Positions 1-8,023 of a stretch of DNA of 64,000 nt are shown in pieces. Within the stretch, counting starts at the first letter, position 1, and each line of letters opens with the position of its first letter. Made by a program: the position numbers and the translations under genes. The stretch is from Thiohalobacter thiocyanaticus (lineage in GTDB: Bacteria; Pseudomonadota; Gammaproteobacteria; Thiohalobacterales; Thiohalobacteraceae). The stretch is taken from the NCBI RefSeq assembly GCF_002356355.1, contig NZ_AP018052.1, positions 1 to 64,000 of the forward strand. Reading direction: 5' to 3'. Under the pieces are notes generated by a model that ran no database searches, was not told where the DNA came from, and saw only the letters and a list, made by a program, of their open reading frames with translations.

Positions 1-630
1 ATCCCAGAAGGTCCAGTGCGCACGCGCGGTCAGGCGGGGTGAATCCTCCACCACCTCATCGCCTTCGCGGCCATCCGAGACCATCACGCGATACTGGAAC
101 TTCGCATCCGCCATGTTGCCCCACATGGCGACACCCGTGTCACGCGTGCCACCAAAGGGCGTGTAGGCCAGTCTTTCCGCACGATCCAGCGTCAGCGGCT
201 CCAGGCAGGCCTCGAGATTCTCGCGGGTGAAGGTGTTCTTGAACCGTCCCGCGATGAAGCGCACGCTGTCCGACCAGTCCAGGGTCAGGTAGGCGTCGCG
301 GTAGAACACGTTCTTGTCATTGACGCCTTCCTTGCTGTCATTGCCCGCCTCGAGTTGGGCATAGAAACCGACATAGTCGTTGTACTGGCCGGAGAGCGTG
401 ATCCGGTTGCGGCGCAGGAACAGGTCGGTGGTTTCACCGGAGTCGGTATTGGAAGTGTAGTCCTGATACTGCCCCCACATCTGCACGGCATAATTCAGTG
501 TCACGAAGCCCTGCTCGCCGTAGGTGATGGTGGGCCCGGCCTGCACGTTGGATACAGCTGCCATCATGACTGCCAGCGGAAGCGCTCCCTGACGGATGCG
601 GCGAAATTGACTGTTCATCGTTTTCTTCAT
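1..630 (-). CDS. extI: ExtI-like outer-membrane porin, 3' end outside the window
   Basis: The frame is open from an ATG at 630 to the window edge, giving 210 residues of the N-terminal part. A basic start (MKKTMNSQFRR) and a hydrophobic stretch ending VQA make a signal peptide. The mature part has alternating aromatic and polar residues typical of a beta-barrel (LFLRRNRITLSGQYNDYVGF, then VRFIAGRFKNTF). This resembles the phosphate-porin-like ExtI proteins of selenite/tellurite reduction loci, which are thought to form the outer-membrane pore of an electron conduit or a solute channel. The gene starts five bases after the triheme cytochrome stop, so it is the last visible gene of that operon. 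The porin class is fairly secure; the ExtI name rests on neighbours and recognition. Confidence 0.75.
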   Translation of the reverse strand, partial: MKKTMNSQFRRIRQGALPLAVMMAAVSNVQAGPTITYGEQGFVTLNYAVQMWGQYQDYTSNTDSGETTDLFLRRNRITLSGQYNDYVGFYAQLEAGNDSKEGVNDKNVFYRDAYLTLDWSDSVRFIAGRFKNTFTRENLEACLEPLTLDRAERLAYTPFGGTRDTGVAMWGNMADAKFQYRVMVSDGREGDEVVEDSPRLTARAHWTFWD

Positions 631-634
631 CTTC

Positions 635-1174
635 TTACTCCCCCGTCGCGTCTGTAAGCTTCCGGTACACATCGACCAGATTCGTCTCATCCGATCCATG
701 GCAGCTGAAGCAGGTGGATTCCGGCTTGGAGGCGGGATTGGCGACCAGCCCCCGGTGTGCAATCGATTCCTTCATGAGGCGCGGATTACCCTGGTGGCAG
801 CCGGCGCAGGAATTGTTCACCTTCTGGTGATGCACATGCCAGGGATCCTGCTCAGGATCCTCGCCGGGCTTTTCTGCGCGGTTGCCGTTATGGCACTTGA
901 AGCAGGAAGAGGCACCCAGACCGCAGGCATTGGCGACACGGATCGGAATGCCGGCCGCGACGTGCTTGTGGATCTCCTCAAGCACCTGATTACCCCAGGC
1001 CGAGGCCTGTACGGCCGTTTCCGCATCGGACTGGGCCAGTGCCCCGACCGCGTCGTCGGAGAGGGTATCGTTCAAATACGACCATGCCGCTCCGCCGGCA
1101 ATGGCCACGCCCGACAGCACCGCCAGCAACCGCATCTGCCGCAACAGGCCGCTCCATATCTTCTTCAACATCAT
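635..1174 (-). CDS. Triheme periplasmic cytochrome c of the Ext-like operon
   Basis: This 179-residue protein has one N-terminal hydrophobic segment (residues about 15-33) that anchors it or exports it, and three haem-binding motifs: CFKCH (91), CAGCH (123) and CFSCH (155). The start is preceded by a strong AGGAGGAGA ribosome site. The pattern of a membrane-anchored tri- or tetrahaem protein suggests electron delivery from the inner membrane or periplasm to the neighbouring pentaheme cytochrome and porin. That role is inference from context. I do not recognise an exact family name; it could be a divergent NapC/NirT-type or a locus-specific cytochrome. Confidence 0.8.
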   Translation of the reverse strand: MMLKKIWSGLLRQMRLLAVLSGVAIAGGAAWSYLNDTLSDDAVGALAQSDAETAVQASAWGNQVLEEIHKHVAAGIPIRVANACGLGASSCFKCHNGNRAEKPGEDPEQDPWHVHHQKVNNSCAGCHQGNPRLMKESIAHRGLVANPASKPESTCFSCHGSDETNLVDVYRKLTDATGE

Positions 1175-1195
1175 CTCTATCTCCTCCTGATTGAC

Positions 1196-1471
1196 TCACT
1201 GATCCCGGATAATGGATTCAAGCTTCTCCGTACCATCTTCACGCCTGCTTTGCGCGGCCTGGATATCCGCCTCGCTCAGCCCGCTCAGGCACATGCAGGC
1301 CGGACCGCGGGAGCGGAACTTCAAGCGCGGGGAGCGCGGCTCTGCCTTCTGCTCCCCACCCGCCGCTGCGGTCGGCTCGGTTTGCTGATCTGCATGCACC
1401 GTCCCATGGACGGGCATCAGCGCCAGAAACGTCACCGCAACCAGAGTCGGCCGCATTGCCGTTTTCCACAT
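1196..1471 (-). CDS. extJ: Small exported ExtJ-like protein
   Basis: The 91-residue product has a signal peptide (MWKTAMRPTLVAVTFLAL to about HGTVHA), an acidic and alanine-rich linker, and a conserved-looking C-terminal part with CMCLSGL followed by EADI. An upstream in-frame ATG (1486) and GTG (1498) exist, but they would put acidic residues in front of the signal peptide. ExtJ proteins are small periplasmic proteins of unknown function found beside ExtI porins, and the size and position here fit. The two cysteines in CMC could bind metal or make a thiol pair, which is a guess. It sits between the pentaheme and triheme cytochrome genes. Confidence 0.6.
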   Translation of the reverse strand: MWKTAMRPTLVAVTFLALMPVHGTVHADQQTEPTAAAGGEQKAEPRSPRLKFRSRGPACMCLSGLSEADIQAAQSRREDGTEKLESIIRDQ

Positions 1472-1615
1472 CGCCTCAATGTCCATCAGCCTGATCACGC
1501 CCCAGTCTAAAGCACATAGCGCGCCAATATATATAACTTACTGTTTTTAAATAATAATCAAGGCAAAGCACCCGCTCGGGACAATTGCAATTCAGGCCTT
1601 TAGCTGCAGCCCGTC

Positions 1616-2869
1616 TCAATTTGCAATCCCGTGTGTCAGCGCCCGCTCGCCCAGGCGCAGGACATACCGGGTGTTCCGCGCCTCCGCCAGCGCGGCCGCC
1701 AGGATGGTGCGCGTCTCCCGGTCCAGCTTCACCTCGCTGTCGTTCAGCACCCCCGCGAACATCCGTTCATAGTGCTCCTTAGGGGCGACATCCACCTGCA
1801 CGTACAGTCGCCACTCGGTCGATCCGATCTCCGGCAACAGGCCCTCGAGCTTCTGTGCCGCATCCGGCGCCAGCCGGGTATCACTGTATTCCTCGCTGAG
1901 CCAGATGTCCGTCTCCCGGCTCACGATCGCCTCGTCCAGGACATGCCGCTCGCCCCCGGCACCGCCCTCGGCGACCAGCTGCAGCCTGACCCTGGGCACC
2001 AGATAGGTGGGGAAATAATGCCCCGCGCCCGTATTGCGGATTTCGGCGCGCACCCGCACCCGGCCCGCCGCTTCCGCCTCGGTCCTGATGCCTGCGCTCA
2101 GCGCCTGGCGGACCATCCCCGGATCGTGGATACCCTTCCATTCATGCCTGCGATCGGGCATGTGACAGGTCTGACACTGCCTGCCTTCCCGGGCATGACG
2201 CGAGGCGCGCCATTCGTTCAGCGTGTTTTCCAGCAGCTTGCCATTGAGCGCCGGGCCGTCCTCCGGAAACTGGTGGCAGCTGGCGCAGAACCGGCTGTCG
2301 GCGAAGGCGGCACTCGCGACAAAGCCGTCGTGGGGCAACCCCGGAGTATCCCCGGCGGGCCGTCCCGGCCCGGGCGGCGGCCCGAAACGCTGGTGGGCAC
2401 GGACATGGCAGGCGGCACAGACCAGGCCCTGCCGGTGCAGATCTGGGCTGACATATTCCGGCGGCGGATCCTGCGGCGCCTCGGGCCAGCCGAGCGACTG
2501 CGCCAGCAGGGCCTTCTGCTCGGCCAGCGGCGCATGGCAGTCCAGGCAGCGCTTGACCTGATCCGAGGGCAGCACCCGCGCCTGCCAGAGGATGCCCTTG
2601 TCCATGGTCCGGCTGTGCAGACTCCCGCTCCAGTCCCGGTGCTGCTCGGCGTGGCACTCGGCGCAGGACTGCGGTGAAAGCGAGGCCTCGCGCGGACTGA
2701 AATGATCGGGGGGCGCGCCCTGCGGCGGCAGCGGCTTGCTCCAGTGGCGCTCCAGGAAGGCATCGACACCCTCGGCGCTGCGACCCTGACCATGACTGGA
2801 AACCATCCACCATGCACCTCCGGCCGCCACCAGGGCGATCAGGAGGAGCGCTGCTGCACCCGGCCTCAT
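1616..2869 (-). CDS. extK: Pentaheme cytochrome c, ExtK-like
   Basis: This 417-residue protein starts with a signal or anchor helix (residues about 5-23). It contains five CxxCH motifs: CAECH (69), CLDCH (108), CAACH (151), CASCH (195) and CQTCH (232). The C-terminal 170 residues carry no haem and look like a beta-rich domain (ETDIWLSEEY, VDVAPKEHYERMF). Multihaem cytochromes of this layout are encoded with ExtI porins and rhodanese-like ExtH in Geobacter, where the clusters support metal or selenite/tellurite reduction. It probably relays electrons across the periplasm to the porin. The haem count is direct; the ExtK name and role are inference. Confidence 0.75.
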   Translation of the reverse strand: MRPGAAALLLIALVAAGGAWWMVSSHGQGRSAEGVDAFLERHWSKPLPPQGAPPDHFSPREASLSPQSCAECHAEQHRDWSGSLHSRTMDKGILWQARVLPSDQVKRCLDCHAPLAEQKALLAQSLGWPEAPQDPPPEYVSPDLHRQGLVCAACHVRAHQRFGPPPGPGRPAGDTPGLPHDGFVASAAFADSRFCASCHQFPEDGPALNGKLLENTLNEWRASRHAREGRQCQTCHMPDRRHEWKGIHDPGMVRQALSAGIRTEAEAAGRVRVRAEIRNTGAGHYFPTYLVPRVRLQLVAEGGAGGERHVLDEAIVSRETDIWLSEEYSDTRLAPDAAQKLEGLLPEIGSTEWRLYVQVDVAPKEHYERMFAGVLNDSEVKLDRETRTILAAALAEARNTRYVLRLGERALTHGIAN

Positions 2870-2890
2870 GATCTGATTTGTCTCCCCTCA

Positions 2891-2925
2891 ACAAAAGAAG
2901 ACCCGGCTACCTGGCGGTAGCCGGG
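2891..2925 (-). terminator. Hairpin with U-rich tail between the rhodanese and pentaheme genes
   Basis: A perfect 10-base inverted repeat (2902-2911 with 2916-2925) encloses a 4-base loop. Read on the minus strand it is followed by TCTTCTTTTGTT. It lies in the 110-base gap after the rhodanese stop, so it may end or attenuate transcription before the cytochrome genes. Confidence 0.6.
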
Positions 2926-2979
2926 GACGTAATGATACGACGTCAAGTGGGGACCCGGACAGTACCGGGCCTGGAGGAG

Positions 2980-4455
2980 TCAGCCCCCACAAGGGTTGGG
3001 CGGAAGGGCGCCGCCGCCACCGCTGCTGCCGCCGTCATCGCTGGAGCTGGAGCCGGTCTTGTAGGCCTTGTCCGCCAGGATGATGGCATTGGTGTTGTCG
3101 GCATAGGCATCGTCGATCTGGCGCGGCTCTACCTCATTCGGATCGGGCTGCTCCTGGTAGAAGGACACCACGTCAGTCCGCCAGGGCGAATCGATGGGCA
3201 GGATGTAGTCGCCGCTCCAGTCCAGCAGATAGGACAGGGAGCTCCACTCCACCATGGCACCGTCGTAGAAGCGGGTCGGCTTACCCAGGATCACCGCACT
3301 GGTCACACCCGTGATCATGGCACGGAAGGTGGTTTCACAGTAGGTGTAAACGGTATCGCCGTCCTGATAGGCATTACCCACACCCACAGGCTGGTAGGTG
3401 TTATCCACGAAGGCCTCGCCCGAATCAGTGGCGCCGCCATTGAGATAGGCCTCCAGTTCAGCCTTGTCCTTGTAACGGTACCCCTGAGTCGAATCCAGGA
3501 AGTTGGTGAAGTTAAGCTGCAGCGCACCCCAGGGATGCCCCTGGCGTGAGCCACTGTTCTGGAAGGTATCCGTGAACGGAACGACCGGCGTACCGGTACC
3601 GTCATCCTCGCCGGCGCTGTACTGATTCATGCCGCGCGCGTCCCAGATGAATACCCCGTCATCCAGCACATTGGTGTCACTGCTTGGCAGCACCGCAAGC
3701 ATATCCTGCACGGTTGCCTGCAACTGGGTATTGTCAGCAGCCAGCGACTTGACGCTGACAATACCACTCTCCGGCGGGGTCGATGCGGTATCGGTAAAAT
3801 CAGCACCCGTCATGCCGTTACCGTTCAACCAACCATTACCGCCGTTGAGGATGGCCAGATGTTCAGCCTCCACGCCCCAATAGCGCAGTGCATACCAGAC
3901 CCGGCCCTGGCGCATGGCATTACCCGTACCACCTGTACCCATGGCAACAACGATCATATCCTTGTGCGGATCGATGTTATATTTCTTGAGTTGGGCATCC
4001 ATAGTGGCCCCGCTGGGGACCATGCTGCGGGTATAGATCACGCCGTTGGAGCGGGTTTCAATCCATTCGTTACCATCAGACAGATAGGTAAATACGTTCT
4101 TATCATCGGGCAGGATGTACTCGGAACCCCCCGGGCCCTCCGTGACCTGCAGAATCACCAGTTTTCCGGTGATGCCCGCCGGCCTCTCATTCAGCCAGTC
4201 ATCCTTCCAGCGCTTCAGGGTCGCACCGGTGATCAGGCCGTTCTCGTTGTCGTTGTAGTCATCCGCGGATTCCTGCGCAATCTGTGCAGGACTGTTGACG
4301 ACGATCGGCGTCGGCTCGCCGCCCGGCGGCGTCACAATACCAGTAGTGCTGTCCTCGCCACCGCCGCAACCCACCAGCACTGATGCGGACAACAGGTACG
4401 CGCCCACCATCGCAGCGGATCGCGGCCATCTCAAAGCATTCAGGTATGTATTCAT
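2980..4455 (-). CDS. extH: Rhodanese-like lipoprotein, ExtH-like
   Basis: The ATG at 4455 has a GGAGGAGAG ribosome site. The N-terminus ends in a lipobox (SVLVGC, then GGG), so the protein should be lipid-anchored. Two rhodanese-type domains follow: a first without catalytic cysteine (about 100-230) and a second (about 270-440) with the active-site loop YCETTFRA. The C-terminus is a Ser/Gly-rich tail ending CGG. ExtH proteins of selenite/tellurite loci have this make-up. The enzyme could move sulfane sulfur or bind selenium or tellurium intermediates outside the inner membrane. It is the first gene of the Ext-like group. The 205-base gap upstream (4456-4660) holds no other clear gene. Confidence 0.78.
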   Translation of the reverse strand: MNTYLNALRWPRSAAMVGAYLLSASVLVGCGGGEDSTTGIVTPPGGEPTPIVVNSPAQIAQESADDYNDNENGLITGATLKRWKDDWLNERPAGITGKLVILQVTEGPGGSEYILPDDKNVFTYLSDGNEWIETRSNGVIYTRSMVPSGATMDAQLKKYNIDPHKDMIVVAMGTGGTGNAMRQGRVWYALRYWGVEAEHLAILNGGNGWLNGNGMTGADFTDTASTPPESGIVSVKSLAADNTQLQATVQDMLAVLPSSDTNVLDDGVFIWDARGMNQYSAGEDDGTGTPVVPFTDTFQNSGSRQGHPWGALQLNFTNFLDSTQGYRYKDKAELEAYLNGGATDSGEAFVDNTYQPVGVGNAYQDGDTVYTYCETTFRAMITGVTSAVILGKPTRFYDGAMVEWSSLSYLLDWSGDYILPIDSPWRTDVVSFYQEQPDPNEVEPRQIDDAYADNTNAIILADKAYKTGSSSSDDGGSSGGGGALPPNPCGG

Positions 4456-4660
4456 CTGCTCTCCTCCGCGAGCTATTTTGGAACCCGCCACGAACACCCG
4501 GTTATCGGGGTCCCAGGGGCGGCACTTCGATCATTCAGTTAGCAGCCTTCGTGCCACAATCTGTTCAGCTGAAAAAACATGAAGTTAGATGGAAGCCATC
4601 CCTTGGCGGCGATTGCAGACTACCCGTTCCGGCGGCAGGCTGTGGAAATTGCAATACTGT

Positions 4661-4873
4661 TCAGGCGCCCTGCTCGCCCCTGAAGACCACGGGCAGGGCG
4701 CCGGCCTCGAACTGATCCAGCAGATAGTCGACCCGTTCGCCGAACGCCAGCGACTCCACCTCGGCCCCACGCGCCCGCAGGGCGTCGGCCAGGCGTGAAA
4801 GATCTATGCTCTCGCCTGCCTTAACAGGCTTGTGCGGCGCATGTATCAGTAGAATCTTCTTGGAATCCGTCAT
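4661..4873 (-). CDS. Small protein of the sulfur-carrier cluster
   Basis: The 70-residue product starts at an ATG preceded by AAGGACAG. It begins with a beta-strand-like stretch (KKILLIHAPHKP), continues with an amphipathic helix and ends FRGEQGA. It contains no cysteine. Its place after two DsrE-like genes mirrors the DsrE-DsrF-DsrH (TusDCB) order, so it may be a degenerate third partner. The sequence alone does not prove this, and no function is assigned. Confidence 0.55.
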   Translation of the reverse strand: MTDSKKILLIHAPHKPVKAGESIDLSRLADALRARGAEVESLAFGERVDYLLDQFEAGALPVVFRGEQGA

Positions 4874-4884
4874 ATTCTGTCCTT

Positions 4885-5151
4885 TCAAATCACGTAGACC
4901 GCATCGGCGCCGATAATGGCATCCGCCAGCCGGCCCATGCCTTCATCGGTTTCCGCCGCAATGCTTTCCACCGGCGCCTCCGCGAATTCCAGCGCCTCCA
5001 TCTGCATCAGCGTATCCTGATCATCGCCAAGCTCACCCAGCACGGCGACCCTGACTTCATCATCCAGCAGCGTCAGCCCGGTCGCCATACGCAGCGCCTC
5101 CGGCTTGTTGTGCTGAGCTATCACCAGAATCGTTTTCTGTGTATTCGACAT
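4885..5151 (-). CDS. DsrE-like small protein
   Basis: The 88-residue product begins with ILVIAQHNKPEALRMATG, the strand-turn-helix opening usual in DsrE-fold proteins, and ends ADAVYVI. The ATG at 5151 has AGGAG six bases ahead. No cysteine is present, so it probably cannot carry sulfur itself and may be a structural partner of the DsrE-like protein encoded just upstream. The stop is 12 bases before the start of the next small gene. The assignment is by fold impression only. Confidence 0.55.
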   Translation of the reverse strand: MSNTQKTILVIAQHNKPEALRMATGLTLLDDEVRVAVLGELGDDQDTLMQMEALEFAEAPVESIAAETDEGMGRLADAIIGADAVYVI

Positions 5152-5159
5152 TCCCACTC

Positions 5160-5471
5160 CTAAAGCACCAGGACACAGTCACTGTTCTGCACGAGTTCGG
5201 CATCCTGGTACTGACCGCCGATCACCACATGTTCATCAATAGAGGAAACCTTGAGCCCCTCGTTTTCGTAGCGCTCGACACTGAGCTCACACACCGCCAC
5301 CTGCGTAGCCCTGAAGGCATCCGATTGCGTGAAACCGTTGTCCATCAACAGCAATGCCCCCCTGTCGTTGAGAAAGCATCTGCATTCCCAACCCCGGCCC
5401 TGGGCCGTGGCGAGAATGGATACCGCCTGATCGCGATAGCGCTCGTCGGTTACCACCAAGCCAAAACGCAT
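5160..5471 (-). CDS. DsrE/TusD-like sulfur-relay protein
   Basis: This 103-residue protein starts after AAGGAG. It has an ILATAQGRGWECRCFLNDRG segment and a single cysteine in VAVCELS, at about the place of the persulfide cysteine of DsrE/TusD. Those proteins accept sulfur from TusA. A TusA-like gene lies 67 bases upstream on the same strand. It probably takes part in cytoplasmic sulfur or selenium transfer. No dsrAB or dsrC is in the window, so a link to reverse sulfite reduction cannot be shown. Confidence 0.6.
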   Translation of the reverse strand: MRFGLVVTDERYRDQAVSILATAQGRGWECRCFLNDRGALLLMDNGFTQSDAFRATQVAVCELSVERYENEGLKVSSIDEHVVIGGQYQDAELVQNSDCVLVL

Positions 5472-5538
5472 GCATACTCCTTAATCCATTACAATCACTT
5501 GATCATAGCCGCCTCCGAAAGGAGTCAGCCGGCGGTCA

Positions 5539-5790
5539 TCAGGCCTTGCGGATCAGCCACTTCGAGGCACCGTCCTCATTCGTCTTTTCGATGAGTTCGT
5601 TGCCCTCGGATTCACACATCGCCACGATCGACTCACCGGATGACGGATTGTCAAACAGCAGGGTAAGCACATCGCCGCTCGTCAGCTTGCCCATGGCCTT
5701 CTTGGTATACATCTGCGGATGCGGGCAGACGTATCCGGTGACATCCAGCAGGAAGTCGTGATCACCAACCTTCTCGAATTTGACAGCCAT
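5539..5790 (-). CDS. TusA-family sulfur carrier
   Basis: The 83-residue product has the TusA signature DVTGYVCPHPQMYTKKAM, in which the cysteine of CPHP carries the persulfide. The end (ASKWLIRKA) is also typical of the small TusA/YeeD fold. It starts 46 bases downstream of the YeeE/YedE transporter. YeeD-YeeE and YedF-YedE pairs of this type bring in thiosulfate or are linked to selenium. That a carrier and transporter work together here is inference from the pairing. Confidence 0.85.
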   Translation of the reverse strand: MAVKFEKVGDHDFLLDVTGYVCPHPQMYTKKAMGKLTSGDVLTLLFDNPSSGESIVAMCESEGNELIEKTNEDGASKWLIRKA

Positions 5791-5836
5791 AAGGTATTAC
5801 TCCTCCATTTCTCAACAACTCAAAATCCCGACCCGG

Positions 5837-7306
5837 TCAAAGCGCCAGGTCATCATCACCAGCGCGCCATTCCATCCACATATTGAATGCCTTGACGCCC
5901 AACCAGCCGCCGGCAGCCATGCCGGCCAGGAACACCCAGCCCGACAGATCGCCGTTGGTAACCGTTGCGAAGAAGGCGCCGATATTACAGCCCATCGCGA
6001 TTCGCGCCCCCAGCCCCATCAGGGCACCACCGATGATGGCGAACATCGCAGTCTCCAGACTCGGCACCTTCCATTTGAATTCCCGCCGGGACAGGGCAAT
6101 GATCGCCGCGCCGAAGATGATACCGATGGACATCCAGCCGGGCGCGTTGATGATCGGATTCGGAATACCGTTCTCCAGTCCGAAGAAGATGTTGTCGGTC
6201 ATCTCGATGCCGACCTTGTCCATGGCCCAGGCGCCCCACTGCGCCTCCTGGGTGGTGATGTACCAGTAGCCGGGATCGAAGACCGTATCCTGCATCGACA
6301 GGCCATCTGTGTATTCCATCTCGGCGAGCAGCTCACCGAAGTTGAAGATCTCGTATTTCTCGCGCAACTCGCCGGTCGCCCACATATGGCCGCCAGCCAG
6401 CAGTCCCAGACACAGGCCGGCGATGGCGGTGTTGCGCGAAGAGGTGACCATCGCCCAGATACCGCGCAGGTGATCACCCATACGCGGCGCCTCAATCTTG
6501 GCGCGGCGCAGATAGCCCTTCTTGAACGCCGAGTTATACAGGTACAGCATCAGCAGCAGGGAGGGGATGATCGCGCCCAGCAATGCATTGCCGATGAACG
6601 GACCCGTGAACATGCCGTCAATGCCCAGCTGGCCGGCCAGCTGGCCGCCCTGCAGGTCCCAGACATAGCCGGCAACGAACTGGTCGAACCAGCCTTCCGT
6701 GACGCTCAGTTCTTCCGGCATCATCTTCTCGGCGGCGGAACTCGTCCAGGCGGCGGGCACCAGCTTGTCCAGCCAGCCGGACTGGGCCACGTAGATGGCC
6801 TGGGAGAAGGAGATGGAGATCACCACCAGCAGCGAACCGAGGTTGCCCTCACCGGTCTTGTACAGCGAACCCGACGCGCAGCCGCCGGTGAACACAATGC
6901 CGAAACCGAAGATCAGCGCACCGACGAGGATATGCCAACCCATCGGATGGGGATGGAAGGTATTCACACCCATAACCTGCACGGCGGCTGCCGTGAGCGA
7001 GAACAGCATGACCGCGATCAGCATGCCCACCGCCATGCGTGGCACGCCCACCGCGAACAGGTCGCGCACCGCAGAGGCCATACAGAAACGCCCGTACTGC
7101 AGGAAGATCCCGTAGCCGAGGCCGAACCACACATACACCAGCAGGTAGATCCACCGGCTGTCCAGCGCCAGCGCCCATACCGAACCCAGCGCCACAAGCG
7201 CGACGATGATCATCGCGTACAGATTACCCTTGTGACCGTACCAGGCCCTGTCCGCCACCGCCGAGCCTACCGCGCCCGCCGTCGCAGCCTTAGCATCATT
7301 CGCCAT
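5837..7306 (-). CDS. YeeE/YedE-family thiosulfate or selenium-linked transporter
   Basis: This integral membrane protein of 489 residues has many hydrophobic helices. It contains the three conserved cysteine sites of the family: YGRFCMASAVRD, VFTGGCASGSLYKTG and AMGCNIGAFF. In TsuA (YeeE) such cysteines line the path for thiosulfate. An unusual soluble insert of about 60 residues (near 300-360, MWATGELREKYEIF onwards) and another near 190 make it longer than short YeeE proteins and closer to YedE-type double-repeat proteins. It lies between two TusA-like genes. Substrate cannot be decided from sequence; thiosulfate and selenium species are both plausible. Confidence 0.85.
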   Translation of the reverse strand: MANDAKAATAGAVGSAVADRAWYGHKGNLYAMIIVALVALGSVWALALDSRWIYLLVYVWFGLGYGIFLQYGRFCMASAVRDLFAVGVPRMAVGMLIAVMLFSLTAAAVQVMGVNTFHPHPMGWHILVGALIFGFGIVFTGGCASGSLYKTGEGNLGSLLVVISISFSQAIYVAQSGWLDKLVPAAWTSSAAEKMMPEELSVTEGWFDQFVAGYVWDLQGGQLAGQLGIDGMFTGPFIGNALLGAIIPSLLLMLYLYNSAFKKGYLRRAKIEAPRMGDHLRGIWAMVTSSRNTAIAGLCLGLLAGGHMWATGELREKYEIFNFGELLAEMEYTDGLSMQDTVFDPGYWYITTQEAQWGAWAMDKVGIEMTDNIFFGLENGIPNPIINAPGWMSIGIIFGAAIIALSRREFKWKVPSLETAMFAIIGGALMGLGARIAMGCNIGAFFATVTNGDLSGWVFLAGMAAGGWLGVKAFNMWMEWRAGDDDLAL

Positions 7307-7339
7307 CTGTCGTTTCCCCCGGATATCTCGAATCGCTCA

Positions 7340-7675
7340 TCAATTTTCCGCGTCCATTGCGCCCTTACGCACGTAGATACGCCAGCAGCCATCATCCCGC
7401 ACCGTGATCAGGTGGGTACTGCCCAGCGTCATATCCATTGCCGGAATCGCCTCGGCCGTGCTGGGGTTGTCCACCACCAGCTCCAGTACTTCGCCTGGCT
7501 GCATGTGATCAAGCGCCCGCATGCACAACAGCTGCGGACGCGGACAGACCGCGCCCAGGCAGTCGATCTGCACATTCACATGCAGAGACCCATAACCGGA
7601 CAGCGTTACCGTGCGTCCACTTTGCCTGATCGGGGACACCTGTCGCTGCCTTTGCCTGCTGAACCACCACATCAC
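7340..7675 (-). CDS. Second TusA-family sulfur carrier
   Basis: The core is QIDCLGAVCPRPQLL with the persulfide cysteine in CPRP, and the end is CWRIYVRKGA. The frame opens at GTG-ATG (7675/7672) after GGAGAGG. This would add about 30 basic and aromatic residues before the TusA core. A GTG nearer the core (about 7579) has no ribosome site, so the longer start is kept. It is the first gene of the minus-strand sulfur cluster, 33 bases before the YeeE/YedE gene. Confidence 0.8.
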   Translation of the reverse strand: MMWWFSRQRQRQVSPIRQSGRTVTLSGYGSLHVNVQIDCLGAVCPRPQLLCMRALDHMQPGEVLELVVDNPSTAEAIPAMDMTLGSTHLITVRDDGCWRIYVRKGAMDAEN

Positions 7676-7949
7676 GCAGCCTCTCCACGGCAGGACGAGT
7701 CAGCAGTGACGGCACCCGCCTGCCCACTCTGTTTGCACGTTTCGTGCCGATTTGAATTAAATATAAAAAACATTGTGTTACCCCTCATTGCACGATTGGC
7801 TTCCGGTTCATATTGCAAATCACGGCCTGACGGCAGAGCCAGAGCAAGATTTTGCAATCCCGCCGCCACCCCTGTTCACCGCTTAGTTGTAGACCACCCT
7901 GCCGGCACCGCGACGCCGGACGCGGGAAAATACAGCACGGCGGGCGTGC
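7676..7949. other. Intergenic region between divergent sulfur cluster and peroxiredoxin
   Basis: No gene was seen. The part at 7755-7775 is AT-rich (ttaaatataaaa) and could hold the minus-strand promoter of the sulfur cluster. A short palindrome GCACG-TTT-CGTGC lies at about 7736-7748. Two ATTGCAA-type sites (7812-7818 and 7852-7858) recur in other gaps of the locus. Confidence 0.4.
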
Positions 7950-7978
7950 TTGTTTCGACTCTGCCGGCATAGGATAAT
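7950..7978 (+). promoter_or_regulatory. Probable sigma-70 promoter of the peroxiredoxin gene
   Basis: TTGTTT at 7950-7955 and GATAAT at 7973-7978 are separated by 17 bases. The -10 box matches the consensus at five of six positions; the -35 box is weak. The start codon follows 45 bases later. Confidence 0.45.
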
Positions 7979-8023
7979 ACCAAGCAATTCAGTCAACTTA
8001 AGTGCTTTTCAAGGAGTATCAAG

